Below the pieces are notes generated by a model. That model was not told the origin of the DNA. It saw only the letters and a list, made by a program, of their open reading frames with translations, and did not search any database. Positions 44,790 to 52,608 of a stretch of DNA of 64,000 nt are shown piece after piece. The first letter of the stretch is position 1. Every line of letters starts with the position of its first letter. Position numbers and translations under genes: made by a program. Source of the DNA: Mycobacterium haemophilum DSM 44634 (lineage in GTDB: Bacteria > Actinomycetota > Actinomycetes > Mycobacteriales > Mycobacteriaceae); contig NZ_CP011883.2 of NCBI RefSeq assembly GCF_000340435.2, positions 496,001 through 560,000 on the forward strand, read 5' to 3'.

Positions 44790-45345
44790 AATCGATTGCT
44801 GCAAACGGAATTTCGACGATGTTTATCGGGTACCACCCGAACTCAACGTAGCCACAACATGATTCCCTGTATCCGGATACGCGTCGCCACCAACCTTGGT
44901 GCCAGCGGTGAAATGATTTGCATGATCGTTCCCTGCCGAGTCGTTGCCGGTCGATGTTTGCTGCACAGGCTGGCTCTAAACGTCGGCCGGTGGCCACGGT
45001 GCAAGGTGACGGTGATTTGGACCTTGCTGTCGGGTTGTGGTGTGTGCATCGAGTAATAGCCATCCAGCCGCCAAAAGACGCTAAACAAGTTGCAGACGTA
45101 CCCGAGTCCACGCGCTTGCAGCAATCCCGAGGCAGCGCCATCTTCGTGGAATCTCCAGCCATGGTATGCGTCGGCGAACATCACTCGGCCGTCAGTGATG
45201 AGCTGCTAGCTTGCCCTGTGCTGCAACCGATTCTGGCGTGTACAGCGGATGGCTGTAGGCCATCTCAGCGATCACCGCGGCAGGGTTACTCGGTCCTGGC
45301 CATCGTGGGTGACCAGGAACCTGGTGCGAGTGTTGTAGAGCATCA
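44790..45345 (-). pseudogene. Fused remnants of the Rv0449c and Rv0448c homologues
   Basis: On the minus strand, NPAAVIAEMAYSHPLYTPES and DGRVMFADAYHGWRFHEDG (about 45290-45150) match the C-terminus of Rv0449c-type flavin oxidoreductases. They run directly into RGLGYVCNLFSVFW, DGYYSMHTPQPDSKVQITVT and LAPRLVATRIRIQGIMLWLR (to 44843), which match Rv0448c-type DUF1365 proteins. The junction and inner parts are deleted. Stops and frame changes are present. This is the collapsed head of the gene set normally placed upstream of sigK. Confidence 0.75.
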
Positions 45346-45654
45346 GCATGCTGATGCTCTAGCTGACCTTGTTGCAGCCGAGCTAAATTCGGCGTCCCTG
45401 GGTACGGCGAACCTGCCGGAAGTCGCTAGCAAGCTGGTTGGCGCCGATCTCGATGCCAGCCAGTTCCGCGAATTACTTGCCGCGGCCAGTTGTCACGATC
45501 AAGTCGTTGACCCCAGCCGACGCCGAACTGGCCCGAGCAATGCGGTCGCTGGCTGGTGGACGCCAGTTGTCTTTGGGCGATCGCTGCTGCTTCGCCTTGA
45601 CGGTCCACAGCACCCGATTTCTCTTATCCTTTTCGGGTGTGGACCCTATGTGAT
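45290..45654 (+). pseudogene. VapC-like PIN-domain toxin relic
   Basis: The plus strand encodes SVLAIVGDQEPGASVVE, then ALADLVAAELNSASLGTANL and PEVASKLVGADLDASQFREL in one frame, and TPADAELARAMRSLAGGRQL with SLGDRCCFALT in another. Together these match PIN-domain VapC toxins (start, ExxxKL region and the acidic DxEL and LGDR motifs). A frameshift near 45490 and a 26-bp palindrome at 45336-45361 inserted in the first part break it. No vapB gene is seen. The 5' boundary is uncertain because it abuts the Rv0449c remnant. Confidence 0.6.
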
Positions 45655-46950
45655 ACGCAGTCCAGAAAGTGGGGCGGCCCCACCCGGTTCCCAGGTGGCC
45701 GGCAACATCGGCACTTCCGGAGCACTTCCAAACCCATTACCAGCCAACGTCGTCAACCCCGCCGCCGCTTTACCGATTGCTTTCTTCCGTATCGTGCCGA
45801 TGAACCCTACACCTGCGGCCCCCCGATCCGGGGCCACCGCCGACGCATCCACAGGAGCCGGGGCCACCTTCGAAACCAGCCTCATCTCCGGCGTCACCGC
45901 AGAAGACGCGGCGGAATGCGTCCCTGCCACAGCTTGTGCGGCAGCAGCCCCCGCTACCTCCGACGCCTCAACAACCGGCTCAGTGGGCTCACTCGCCAAA
46001 CCACCAAGACTCAGCGGCAACGTGGTCGACAACGCGGTTGGGCCGCCGATGACCACAGGCAAAGAACTCGTCAACAGCGCCACGAGCGCCGCCACCGATA
46101 TCGCGATCTCCACAGCGTATTTCGCAAGCAGCGGCCCGAGCAGCTCAGAAAGCAGCAGCAGGATTCCGTACATTATGGCCAACAATCCAACCAGCAGCTG
46201 AAAGAGCTTTGCCCAAAGCAGCAGTAGGATTCCGATCGCGATGGCCGACAATCCAACCAGCAGCTGCACCAGGAAGGCCAGCACATTGACCACAGCCTGG
46301 AGTAGCAGGAGGAGTAGCTCCCATAGGCCAGGGACGAGAGGGCCGGTGGCCAGAGTGCCGGTTTGGGCGGTGTTTTGGGTGGCGGTGGCCACCGCATCGC
46401 CGACCTCACCGATACCGGGTGTGAGCACTACCGGCGCCGGCGTGGTGGGCCGCGTGGACTCCAACGCCGCATCCGAGGCTGCCTGGTAGCCGCTCATCAC
46501 GAGGGCGGCTTGCACCCACATCCGCGCATAGTCGGCCTCGTTAACGGTGATCGGAACCGTGTTAATTCCAAAGAAATTCGTCGCCGCCAGCACCGCATGA
46601 GCAGCGTGATTGGCGGCCAACTCCGCCAACGTTGGCATCGTCGCCAACGCAACGGCATACGCCGCTGCCATAGCCTCATGTGCGTTGGCGACCGCCGCAT
46701 AGTCAGCGCTGGTATTGGCCAGCCACGTCACATACGGCTCATGCGCGCTCACGTACCTGTCCGCGCTCGGGCCTTGCCACACCCCTACCTGCACCTCGCC
46801 CAACACAGTTGTGAGTTCCTCAGCCACCAAAGCGTATTCAGCACTCAACGACGCCCACGCTACCGCTGCCGCTATGAGCGGACCAGGGCCGGGACCAGCG
46901 CTAAGCGCCGCGGAATGCACTTCCGGCGGCACGCCCATCCAAACCGGCAT
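45646..46950 (-). CDS. PPE protein, PPW subfamily
   Basis: A 434-residue PPE protein. The ATG at 46950 gives MPVWMGVPPEVHSAALSAGPG; the TTG at 46965 would overlap the gene upstream. The PPE domain (1-175) has GVWQGPSADRYV. Residues about 220-310 are strongly hydrophobic, with several membrane-like segments (LLLLLLQAVVNVLAFLVQLL). The C-terminus has GVGFIGTIRKKA followed by PEVPMLPATWEP, the GFxGT ... PxxPxxW pattern of the PPE-PPW group. The hydrophobic middle is unusual for a secreted PPE and suggests insertion in a membrane. Confidence 0.85.
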   Translation of the reverse strand: MPVWMGVPPEVHSAALSAGPGPGPLIAAAVAWASLSAEYALVAEELTTVLGEVQVGVWQGPSADRYVSAHEPYVTWLANTSADYAAVANAHEAMAAAYAVALATMPTLAELAANHAAHAVLAATNFFGINTVPITVNEADYARMWVQAALVMSGYQAASDAALESTRPTTPAPVVLTPGIGEVGDAVATATQNTAQTGTLATGPLVPGLWELLLLLLQAVVNVLAFLVQLLVGLSAIAIGILLLLWAKLFQLLVGLLAIMYGILLLLSELLGPLLAKYAVEIAISVAALVALLTSSLPVVIGGPTALSTTLPLSLGGLASEPTEPVVEASEVAGAAAAQAVAGTHSAASSAVTPEMRLVSKVAPAPVDASAVAPDRGAAGVGFIGTIRKKAIGKAAAGLTTLAGNGFGSAPEVPMLPATWEPGGAAPLSGLRIT

Positions 46951-46955
46951 CGATA

Positions 46956-47147
46956 TCAGTCCCAATGGGTGTACAACCCGTTGTGGGTGATTTCCACATG
47001 GGGACCGTCGGTTTGGCAGGCGGCCAGGGTCGAGTAGTTCCCCTCAACCTGAATTTCATCTGCCTTGGCCACGCCCACCGCGGTGGTCATCAATCCACCT
47101 AACACCAATAACCCGGCTGCGATAACCGTTCGCACTTGGAGCTCCAT
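46956..47147 (-). CDS. Small secreted peptide, possibly truncated
   Basis: A 63-residue product with a clear signal peptide, VIAAGLLVLGGLMTTAVGVA, cleaved after AKA, leaving a mature peptide of about 34 residues (DEIQVEGNYSTLAACQ ... YTHWD). It contains one Cys, and I recall longer mycobacterial secreted proteins of this type continuing after HWD with a second Cys, so an early stop is possible. It ends five bases before the PPE-PPW start and probably shares its transcript. Confidence 0.55.
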   Translation of the reverse strand: MELQVRTVIAAGLLVLGGLMTTAVGVAKADEIQVEGNYSTLAACQTDGPHVEITHNGLYTHWD

Positions 47148-47223
47148 CTCACGTTTCCCACTTCCGACGACGTCAGAATCAATGATTTCGATCTAAGGCT
47201 GCAGCACTAGTCGAACGTGAGTC

Positions 47224-48138
47224 CTAAAGTATTTCGCAACCACGCCTTGCTGGTGAGTGAATCCCCAGTGTTCGCCTGTTGGTATCCTCGGTGGTGTCAT
47301 ATATATCAGCGCTGAACTTCAAAGTGTCCACGAACTGCTGATAGATCGTCGCGGCTTTGGTGCTGACCGCCTGATATTGCGCCCCCTGCGCATTCAGCTT
47401 CACCGCAATCGACTGCGACACCGCATCGGCAGCTGGCGGCAGCACCCCCGTTATTTTTGGGGCCTCTTTATTGTTGGTGGACTTCAGCTCTTTGCCGACC
47501 GACATAAGTTTGTCGGCCGCCTCCTTCAGCGAGGTTGGATCGTCCAGCATATAAGCGTATGGTATATTTGCCTCCCCCAGCTTTTTAGGCTTCAGCGAGA
47601 TTGGGTCAGCCCGCGCAAAACCTGAAGGGTCCGTAAATAGCGGTAATTTCGCTAAGGCCTCCCCCGCGGAACGCGCATAGGTATTCATCGCGGTAGTATT
47701 CCGGGCCCACATTTTGTGGTAGCGAACATCGAGCTCCGTGATGTGATGCGTGGTCATATTCCAGAAATTCTGCGCTACCAGTTCATCCCGTATTTGCCGG
47801 TTAAGATCGACATGCTGTGGGGGCACAGTGCCCTTACGCGCCTTGTCAAAGGCCTTCGCCGCGGCTTCGGCCTGTGCACAGGTCGTCAGAGCGCGCTTTG
47901 AGGTGTCGTGTATCCAGTCGCTGATCCGCAAAGCCGCGGCCGCCATATGATCCGACGAATTCCCCAGCCACGATGCCGTCCTCAACCCCCGAACCACCCC
48001 CTGAAACTCCAACGCGGCTTCAGATAGCTCATCGGCCACTTCGTCCCACGCGGTCCATGCGTCCCAAAGCGAATCACTGCCCGGACCCGAGTACATCAGC
48101 GTGGAGGTAACCTCCGGTGGACGTCCTTCGAAACCCAC
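47224..48138 (-). CDS. PPE-PE single-chain fusion protein, copy 1
   Basis: A 304-residue protein with two domains of the PE/PPE families in one chain. Residues 1-175 are a PPE domain: RPPEVTSTLMYSGPGSDSLW, WxG turn ASWLGNSS (Trp 57) and VRYHKMWARNTTAMNTYARS. Residues about 200-290 align with a whole PE domain (DPTSLKEAADKLMSVGKEL, PPAADAVSQSIAVKLNAQG, QYQAVSTKAATIYQQFVDTL) and end in the export-type motif YDTTE (Tyr 280, Glu 284), exactly where PE proteins have YxxxE/D. PE and PPE are normally separate proteins that form a heterodimer. A paralogue lies at 51730-52608. Confidence 0.8.
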   Translation of the reverse strand: MGFEGRPPEVTSTLMYSGPGSDSLWDAWTAWDEVADELSEAALEFQGVVRGLRTASWLGNSSDHMAAAALRISDWIHDTSKRALTTCAQAEAAAKAFDKARKGTVPPQHVDLNRQIRDELVAQNFWNMTTHHITELDVRYHKMWARNTTAMNTYARSAGEALAKLPLFTDPSGFARADPISLKPKKLGEANIPYAYMLDDPTSLKEAADKLMSVGKELKSTNNKEAPKITGVLPPAADAVSQSIAVKLNAQGAQYQAVSTKAATIYQQFVDTLKFSADIYDTTEDTNRRTLGIHSPARRGCEIL

Positions 48139-48599
48139 TGCGTGTTTCCTTTCGTTTGAATGCCGTCAGGTCGCTGAACTAGTCAGCACAGTGTTAGTCA
48201 GTTGACAACCTCGCTGGCCGCATGCGAACAAACGCCAGAAAAGTGACGTCATGCGCTTTCCCCCTCATTAACAATTAACTCGAGCAGTGCCGGTAGCAGT
48301 ACCCCGCGACGGTGATGCTGAATTTCCGCTCCATAATTACGGAACAAATAAGAGATCGCAAAAGAATAAGCCCACCTCAAAAAACTAGAACACAGGGCTA
48401 CACAGTGCACCACCGACTCGGCCGCATGTCAAATCCTTCCCCAATGTACACAAAGAAGACGCAACGACAATCCGGAATTAGTTTCTTACGGCAACACTTA
48501 AATAGATGCTGCAAAAGGACTCGTCGATCTTGACCGGGCAAGGGGCTCGTTGATCGGCCCTTGGCCTTGGGAAGTCTGAGTGTTGCGAGGCATTTGGGC
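48139..48599. other. AT-rich upstream region of PPE-PE copy 1, no gene
   Basis: No gene is seen. On the minus strand it holds GAAACTAATTCCGGA (48471-48485) and TGTTCTAGTTTT (48381-48392), both also found in the same order upstream of PPE-PE copy 2. The base composition is visibly less GC-rich than the surrounding genome. Confidence 0.6.
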
Positions 48600-49185
48600 G
48601 ACGAAGGGAACTAAGGGTTGTGATTCCTTACGGTGTGGATCGAATCATGGTGTGGTGGAACAAGACCCGATGGGGCAGGAGGACTACTGTCAGCGAGGCT
48701 CGTTTCACAGAGGCGATTGACCCAGTGCCGGCACGATCGCGGATCACTACGCGGTTGCGTACGGCGGTCGGTTCAGCGATTGGGGAGGCGCCCGCTCGGT
48801 GGCCGAGTCCTGCGACGCCGTTCAGTTCGTGGCTATAGACCCCGCCGCAAGCTACGCCGCGGCGATCCTAAGCGCTGCGAGAGGCCCACGCTCGTGATGG
48901 CTCACTTCCACCTGGCCAAGTTAGCTAACGGCGCACCGATTAATGTGCGCCGCCGGGTGACCTGGGACCTGCGTGAGCGGCGCGGCCGCAAACTTGACCT
49001 CGAGTGGGCCAACCGGAGCCGGCTGTTGTGAAGACGAGAACGCTTGTCGGGCAAGAGCTTCGCTAAGACGAGAAACACGCTTGACGCCGAGGGCCCAGCG
49101 CCCAGATCCTGTCGGCATGGATCGCCAACGAAGAACTGCGCATCCTGCTGTCCACGGTCGGTGAGAACCCCAGGATCCAGTGAGT
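48600..49185 (+). pseudogene. ISL3-family (IS1557-like) transposase remnant
   Basis: Fragments in different frames match an ISL3-type transposase: VDRIMVWWNKTRWG and FTEAIDPVPARSRITTRLR, then FVAIDPAASYAAAILSAARG, FHLAKLANGAPINVRRRVTW with RRGRKLDLEWANRSRLL, and finally QILSAWIANEELRILLSTV. Stops and frame changes interrupt it and no ends are visible. It marks past mobile DNA activity beside the PPE-PE and alkB genes. Confidence 0.75.
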
Positions 49186-49190
49186 TTACA

Positions 49191-49226
49191 AAATTGCGTC
49201 TTATGTCTAGACATAAGACGCAATTT
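49191..49226. promoter_or_regulatory. 36-bp perfect palindrome upstream of alkB
   Basis: Two 18-base arms, AAATTGCGTCTTATGTCT and its exact complement, meet at CT|AG with no spacer. It lies 48 bases before the alkB start, in AT-rich DNA. A perfect site of this size fits an operator for a TetR dimer, most simply the alkX-type regulator at the end of the same operon. Confidence 0.65.
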
Positions 49227-49274
49227 GCCGTATTGTCCAATCTGGCCTCGGGGGACTGACTAGGAGGTGGGCGC

Positions 49275-50498
49275 ATGACCGCAGAACTCAGACCCGACGT
49301 CGCAGTGTGGCGTGACAAGAAGCGCTACCTATGGCTTATCGGACTGGTTCCCCCGACGATGCTGTTGTTGATCCTGCCGATCATCTGGGGCATGAATCAG
49401 GTTGGCTGGCAGGCTGTCTCGCCGGCGCTGTTGTGGGTCGGGCCGTTCTTGGTCTACATCCTGCTGCCCGCGTTGGACCTGAAGTTCGGTCCGGACGGAC
49501 AGAACCCGCCCGACGAGGTCATGGAGCGGCTGGAGCGTGATAAGTACTACCGCTACTGCACGTACGCCTACCTCCCTTTCCAATATGCCAGCGTGATCGT
49601 TGGTGCCTACCTGTTCACCGCGTCGGACCTGAGTTGGCTGGGTTATCCGGGCGGGCTGAGCTGGCCGGCGAAGGTCGGGCTGGCGCTGTCGATCGGTGTT
49701 CTCGGCGCCGTCGGCATGAACGCCGCGCACGAGATGGGGCACAAGAAGGAAGCCCTGGAGCGGTGGCTGTCCAAGCTGACCCTCGCGCAGAGCTGCTATG
49801 GGCACTTCTACATCGAGCACAACCGTGGCCACCACGTCCGGGTGGCCACACCCGAGGATCCGGCATCAAGCCGCTTCGGCGAGACATTCTGGGAGTTCCT
49901 GCCGCGCAGTGTTGTCGGCGGCCTGCGTTCCGCCGTGCGGTTGGAGGCTCAGCGGGCGCGGCGCCGGGGGCGAAGCCCATGGAATCCGCAAACGTACCCA
50001 GGCAACGACGTGCTCAACGCCTGGCTGATGTCGGTGGTGTTGTGGGGTGCACTGATCGCGGTGTTCGGCCCGGCGCTGATCCCGTTGGTGGTTATTCAGG
50101 CGCTGTACGCTTGGACCACGTTTGAGACGGTGAACTATCTCGAGCATTACGGATTGCTGCGGCAAAAGATCGCGACCGGCCGCTACGAGCGCTGCGCCCC
50201 CGAGCACAGCTGGAACTCCGACCATCTGGTTACCAACCTGTTCCTGTACCACTTGCAGCGGCATAGCGATCACCATGCCAATCCGACTCGCCGCTATCAG
50301 ACACTGCGTAGCCTCGATGGCTCGCCCAACCTGCCGAGCGGGTATGCGTCGATGATCACGCTGGCGTATTTCCCGCCGCTGTGGCGCAAGGTGATGGATC
50401 GTCGGGTGCTGGCGCACTACGGCGGCGATATCGCTCGGGCTAACGTGCAGCCCAGGTTGAGGGAGAAGCTGCTGGCCACCTATGGCGCTGCACAATGA
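49275..50498 (+). CDS. alkB: Alkane 1-monooxygenase AlkB
   Basis: A 407-residue membrane di-iron hydroxylase converting medium to long alkanes to 1-alkanols. All His boxes are present: HEMGHKKEALERW, HNRGHHVRVATPEDPASSRF, NYLEHYGLLRQ (HYG motif) and LQRHSDHHANP. Four to six membrane segments occur in the first half. AGGAGG lies seven bases before the ATG. In M. tuberculosis this operon is at Rv3252c-Rv3249c, so it sits at a different place here. Confidence 0.96.
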   Translation: MTAELRPDVAVWRDKKRYLWLIGLVPPTMLLLILPIIWGMNQVGWQAVSPALLWVGPFLVYILLPALDLKFGPDGQNPPDEVMERLERDKYYRYCTYAYLPFQYASVIVGAYLFTASDLSWLGYPGGLSWPAKVGLALSIGVLGAVGMNAAHEMGHKKEALERWLSKLTLAQSCYGHFYIEHNRGHHVRVATPEDPASSRFGETFWEFLPRSVVGGLRSAVRLEAQRARRRGRSPWNPQTYPGNDVLNAWLMSVVLWGALIAVFGPALIPLVVIQALYAWTTFETVNYLEHYGLLRQKIATGRYERCAPEHSWNSDHLVTNLFLYHLQRHSDHHANPTRRYQTLRSLDGSPNLPSGYASMITLAYFPPLWRKVMDRRVLAHYGGDIARANVQPRLREKLLATYGAAQ

Positions 50499-50671
50499 TG
50501 GCCGCCTACCAGTGCCCGGTCTGCGACTACATCTACGACGAGGCCAAAGGCGATGCCAGAGAAGGCTTTCCGCCGGGCACGCGGTGGGAGCAGCTCCCCG
50601 GTGACTGGTGTTGTCCGGACTGTGCGGTGCGCGAGAAACCAGATTTCCAGAAGCTAGGAGAACTCACATGA
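50495..50671 (+). CDS. rubA: Rubredoxin 1 (RubA)
   Basis: A 58-residue rubredoxin with the two iron-binding pairs CPVC and CPDC (YQCPVCDYIYDEAKGD; WCCPDCAVREKPDF). It carries electrons to AlkB. Two adjacent ATGs exist (50495 and 50498); the first overlaps the alkB TGA. The final ACATGAG couples it to the next rubredoxin. Confidence 0.93.
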   Translation: MMAAYQCPVCDYIYDEAKGDAREGFPPGTRWEQLPGDWCCPDCAVREKPDFQKLGELT

Positions 50672-50850
50672 GTGACTACAAACTGTTCCGCTGCGTCCAA
50701 TGTGGCTTCGAGTACGACGAGGCGCAGGGCTGGCCGGAAGATGGCATCGAGCCCGGCACCCGCTGGGACGACATCCCCGAGGACTGGAGCTGTCCGGACT
50801 GCGGCGCGGCCAAGGCGGACTTCGAGATGGTAGAGGTTGCGCGCCCGTGA
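50668..50850 (+). CDS. rubB: Rubredoxin 2 (RubB)
   Basis: A 60-residue rubredoxin, FRCVQCGFEYDEAQGWPEDG and DWSCPDCGAAKADFEMVE, with the two CxxC pairs. It is the second electron carrier of the alkane hydroxylase. The ATG overlaps the rubA TGA (ATGA), and its own TGA overlaps the regulator's GTG (GTGA). Confidence 0.94.
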   Translation: MSDYKLFRCVQCGFEYDEAQGWPEDGIEPGTRWDDIPEDWSCPDCGAAKADFEMVEVARP

Positions 50851-51482
50851 GCGCCCAAAACGATATCCTCGCGCCGGTGAAGCGGATTCCTTATGCCGAA
50901 GCGTCGCGCGTCTTGTTGCGTGATTCGGTATTAGATGCGATGCGGGATCTGCTGCTGACCCGAGACTGGTCGGCTATCACGTTGTCCGACGTCGCCCGGG
51001 CCGCTGGTATCAGCCGGCAGACCATTTACAACGAGTTCGGCTCACGGCAGGGCCTGGCGCAGGGCTATGCGCTGCGTCTGGCTGATCGCCTGGTTGACAG
51101 CGTCCATGCCGCCCTGGACGCCAACGTTGGCAACATCTACGAATCGTTCCTGCAGGGTTTTCGGTCATTCTTCTCCGAGTCGGCGGCGGACCCATTGGTG
51201 ATTTCGTTGCTGACCGGCGTCGCCAAGCCTGATCTGTTGCAGCTCATCACGACCGACAGCGCGCCTATGATCACTCGTGCGTCGGCTCGGTTGGCGATGG
51301 CGTTCACTCAGAGCTGGGTGGCTACTAGCGATGAAGACGCCGGCATCCTGGCGCGTGCCATCGTCAGGCTGTCGTTGAGCTACGTGTCGATGCCCCCGGA
51401 AGCCGACCACGACGTCGCGGCGGACCTGGCGCGTTTAATGACGCCGTTCGCCGAGCGTCACGGGGTCGTCAACGCACCTTGA
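50847..51482 (+). CDS. TetR-family regulator of the alkane operon (AlkX / Rv3249c type)
   Basis: A 211-residue TetR protein, the same length I recall for Rv3249c. The N-terminal helix-turn-helix is ITLSDVARAAGISRQTIYNEF, followed by a helical ligand domain (LQGFRSFFSESAADPLVISL; RLSLSYVSMPPEADHDVA). It is translationally coupled to rubB and likely represses its own operon, releasing DNA when fatty acids or alkane products bind. The palindrome at 49191-49226 is its obvious candidate site. Confidence 0.9.
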   Translation: MSAQNDILAPVKRIPYAEASRVLLRDSVLDAMRDLLLTRDWSAITLSDVARAAGISRQTIYNEFGSRQGLAQGYALRLADRLVDSVHAALDANVGNIYESFLQGFRSFFSESAADPLVISLLTGVAKPDLLQLITTDSAPMITRASARLAMAFTQSWVATSDEDAGILARAIVRLSLSYVSMPPEADHDVAADLARLMTPFAERHGVVNAP

Positions 51483-51560
51483 CCTGACCTGCGGGGGCTG
51501 CGGCGGGAGGTATGGGCCTACGGAAAAGGACAGCTAGAAGCTGTTAGCGTGGTGCTACAG

Positions 51561-51594
51561 GAAACTAATTCCGGACACTTCGTGTTCTAGTTTT
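51561..51594 (+). promoter_or_regulatory. Upstream element shared with PPE-PE copy 1
   Basis: GAAACTAATTCCGGA (51561-51575) and TGTTCTAGTTTT (51583-51594) recur, in this order and orientation, upstream of the other PPE-PE gene (minus strand 48485-48471 and 48392-48381). The distance between them is 7 bases here and 78 there. They probably mark the ancestral promoter region of the duplicated gene. Confidence 0.55.
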
Positions 51595-51729
51595 GAGCGA
51601 TTTTATAATATCGCGGCTTTTTATTGTAGCTAGCGTTGGTTTGTATAAAAACACCGAAGTTGTTATCAGATCAACATTGTGTTGACTGGTCAAGTCATTG
51701 ACCATATTCGAATGGCAGGAAGCAATGCG

Positions 51730-52608
51730 GTGAATTTCGAGAACAAGGTGCCACCGGAGGTCACCTCTGCGTTGATACGCTCGGGTCCAGGTACGGATTC
51801 ACTACTGGCGGCGGAAATATCATGGGAAAAGGTGTGCCTCGGGCTGCTTGAGGCTGAGTACCGGTTTCGGGGGCTGGTCCTGGGGGTGCAGGAGGCGTCG
51901 TGGCTCGGGGAATCGTCGCGTCGTATGGCGGCCGAGGCCTCGCGGATAAGTGGCTGGATGCACAACGCCGCAGACGAGGCCGAGCGGGCCTGTAATCAGG
52001 CCGGAGCTGCGGCGCGCGCCTATTGCTCGGCTCGTGATAGCACGGTGTCCCTGGAGAAAATTAGGGCTAACCGGTCTGCGCGCAAAGAACTGGCGATACA
52101 GAACATCTACTCCTTGGGCGCGTACACGTCGGAGATCGCCGAACTCGACCATCGGTACCACAAAATGTGGTCACAGAATACTTACGCGATGGAGGTCTAT
52201 GAGAGTTCGGTGGGGGACGCCGTGGCGAGGTTGAGGCCGTTTGACGATCCTTCAGGCTCTGTGGAGGTCGTCTCGCCCGTCGACCTGAATGTGGTGGACC
52301 GCCATTCTGTGTCGGCCGACCCAACCGCACTGCTGCAGGCGGCCGGCAAGCTAAAGCAGATTCTTGGTGACTTAAAGTTCATCAACGCCACTGCGGACCC
52401 TGTGATAACGGGGGTGCGGGCGCCGGCTGCCGACGAGGTATCTCAGTCAATTGCGTCGAAGCTGAATGCGCAGGGGATGCAGTATCGGTCGGTCAACGCT
52501 AAAGCCAACGAAATCTCTCAGCAGTTTGTGGCCAATTTGGTGGTCAGCGCCTCTAAGTATAAGGTCACCGAGGACGCCAACAGATTAATAATTTTGGACC
52601 AGAAATAA
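51730..52608 (+). CDS. PPE-PE single-chain fusion protein, copy 2
   Basis: A 292-residue paralogue of the protein at 47224-48138. The GTG at 51730 (VNFENKVPPEVTSALI) is chosen because it aligns with the start of copy 1 and follows AGGA. The PPE domain has the ASWLGESS turn (Trp 58) and LDHRYHKMWSQNTYAMEVYE. The PE domain runs from about residue 197 (DPTALLQAAGKLKQILGDL; APAADEVSQSIASKLNAQG; QYRSVNAKANEISQQFVANL) to YKVTE (Tyr 277, Glu 281), the export-type YxxxE. The distance from the PE start to this Tyr is 80 residues in both copies. Confidence 0.8.
   Translation: MNFENKVPPEVTSALIRSGPGTDSLLAAEISWEKVCLGLLEAEYRFRGLVLGVQEASWLGESSRRMAAEASRISGWMHNAADEAERACNQAGAAARAYCSARDSTVSLEKIRANRSARKELAIQNIYSLGAYTSEIAELDHRYHKMWSQNTYAMEVYESSVGDAVARLRPFDDPSGSVEVVSPVDLNVVDRHSVSADPTALLQAAGKLKQILGDLKFINATADPVITGVRAPAADEVSQSIASKLNAQGMQYRSVNAKANEISQQFVANLVVSASKYKVTEDANRLIILDQK

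Noticed and set aside
44918..46201. A 427-codon open frame on the plus strand
   Set aside because: Most of it is antisense to the PPE-PPW gene. Only its middle (about 45290-45490) carries meaning, as part of the VapC-like relic.
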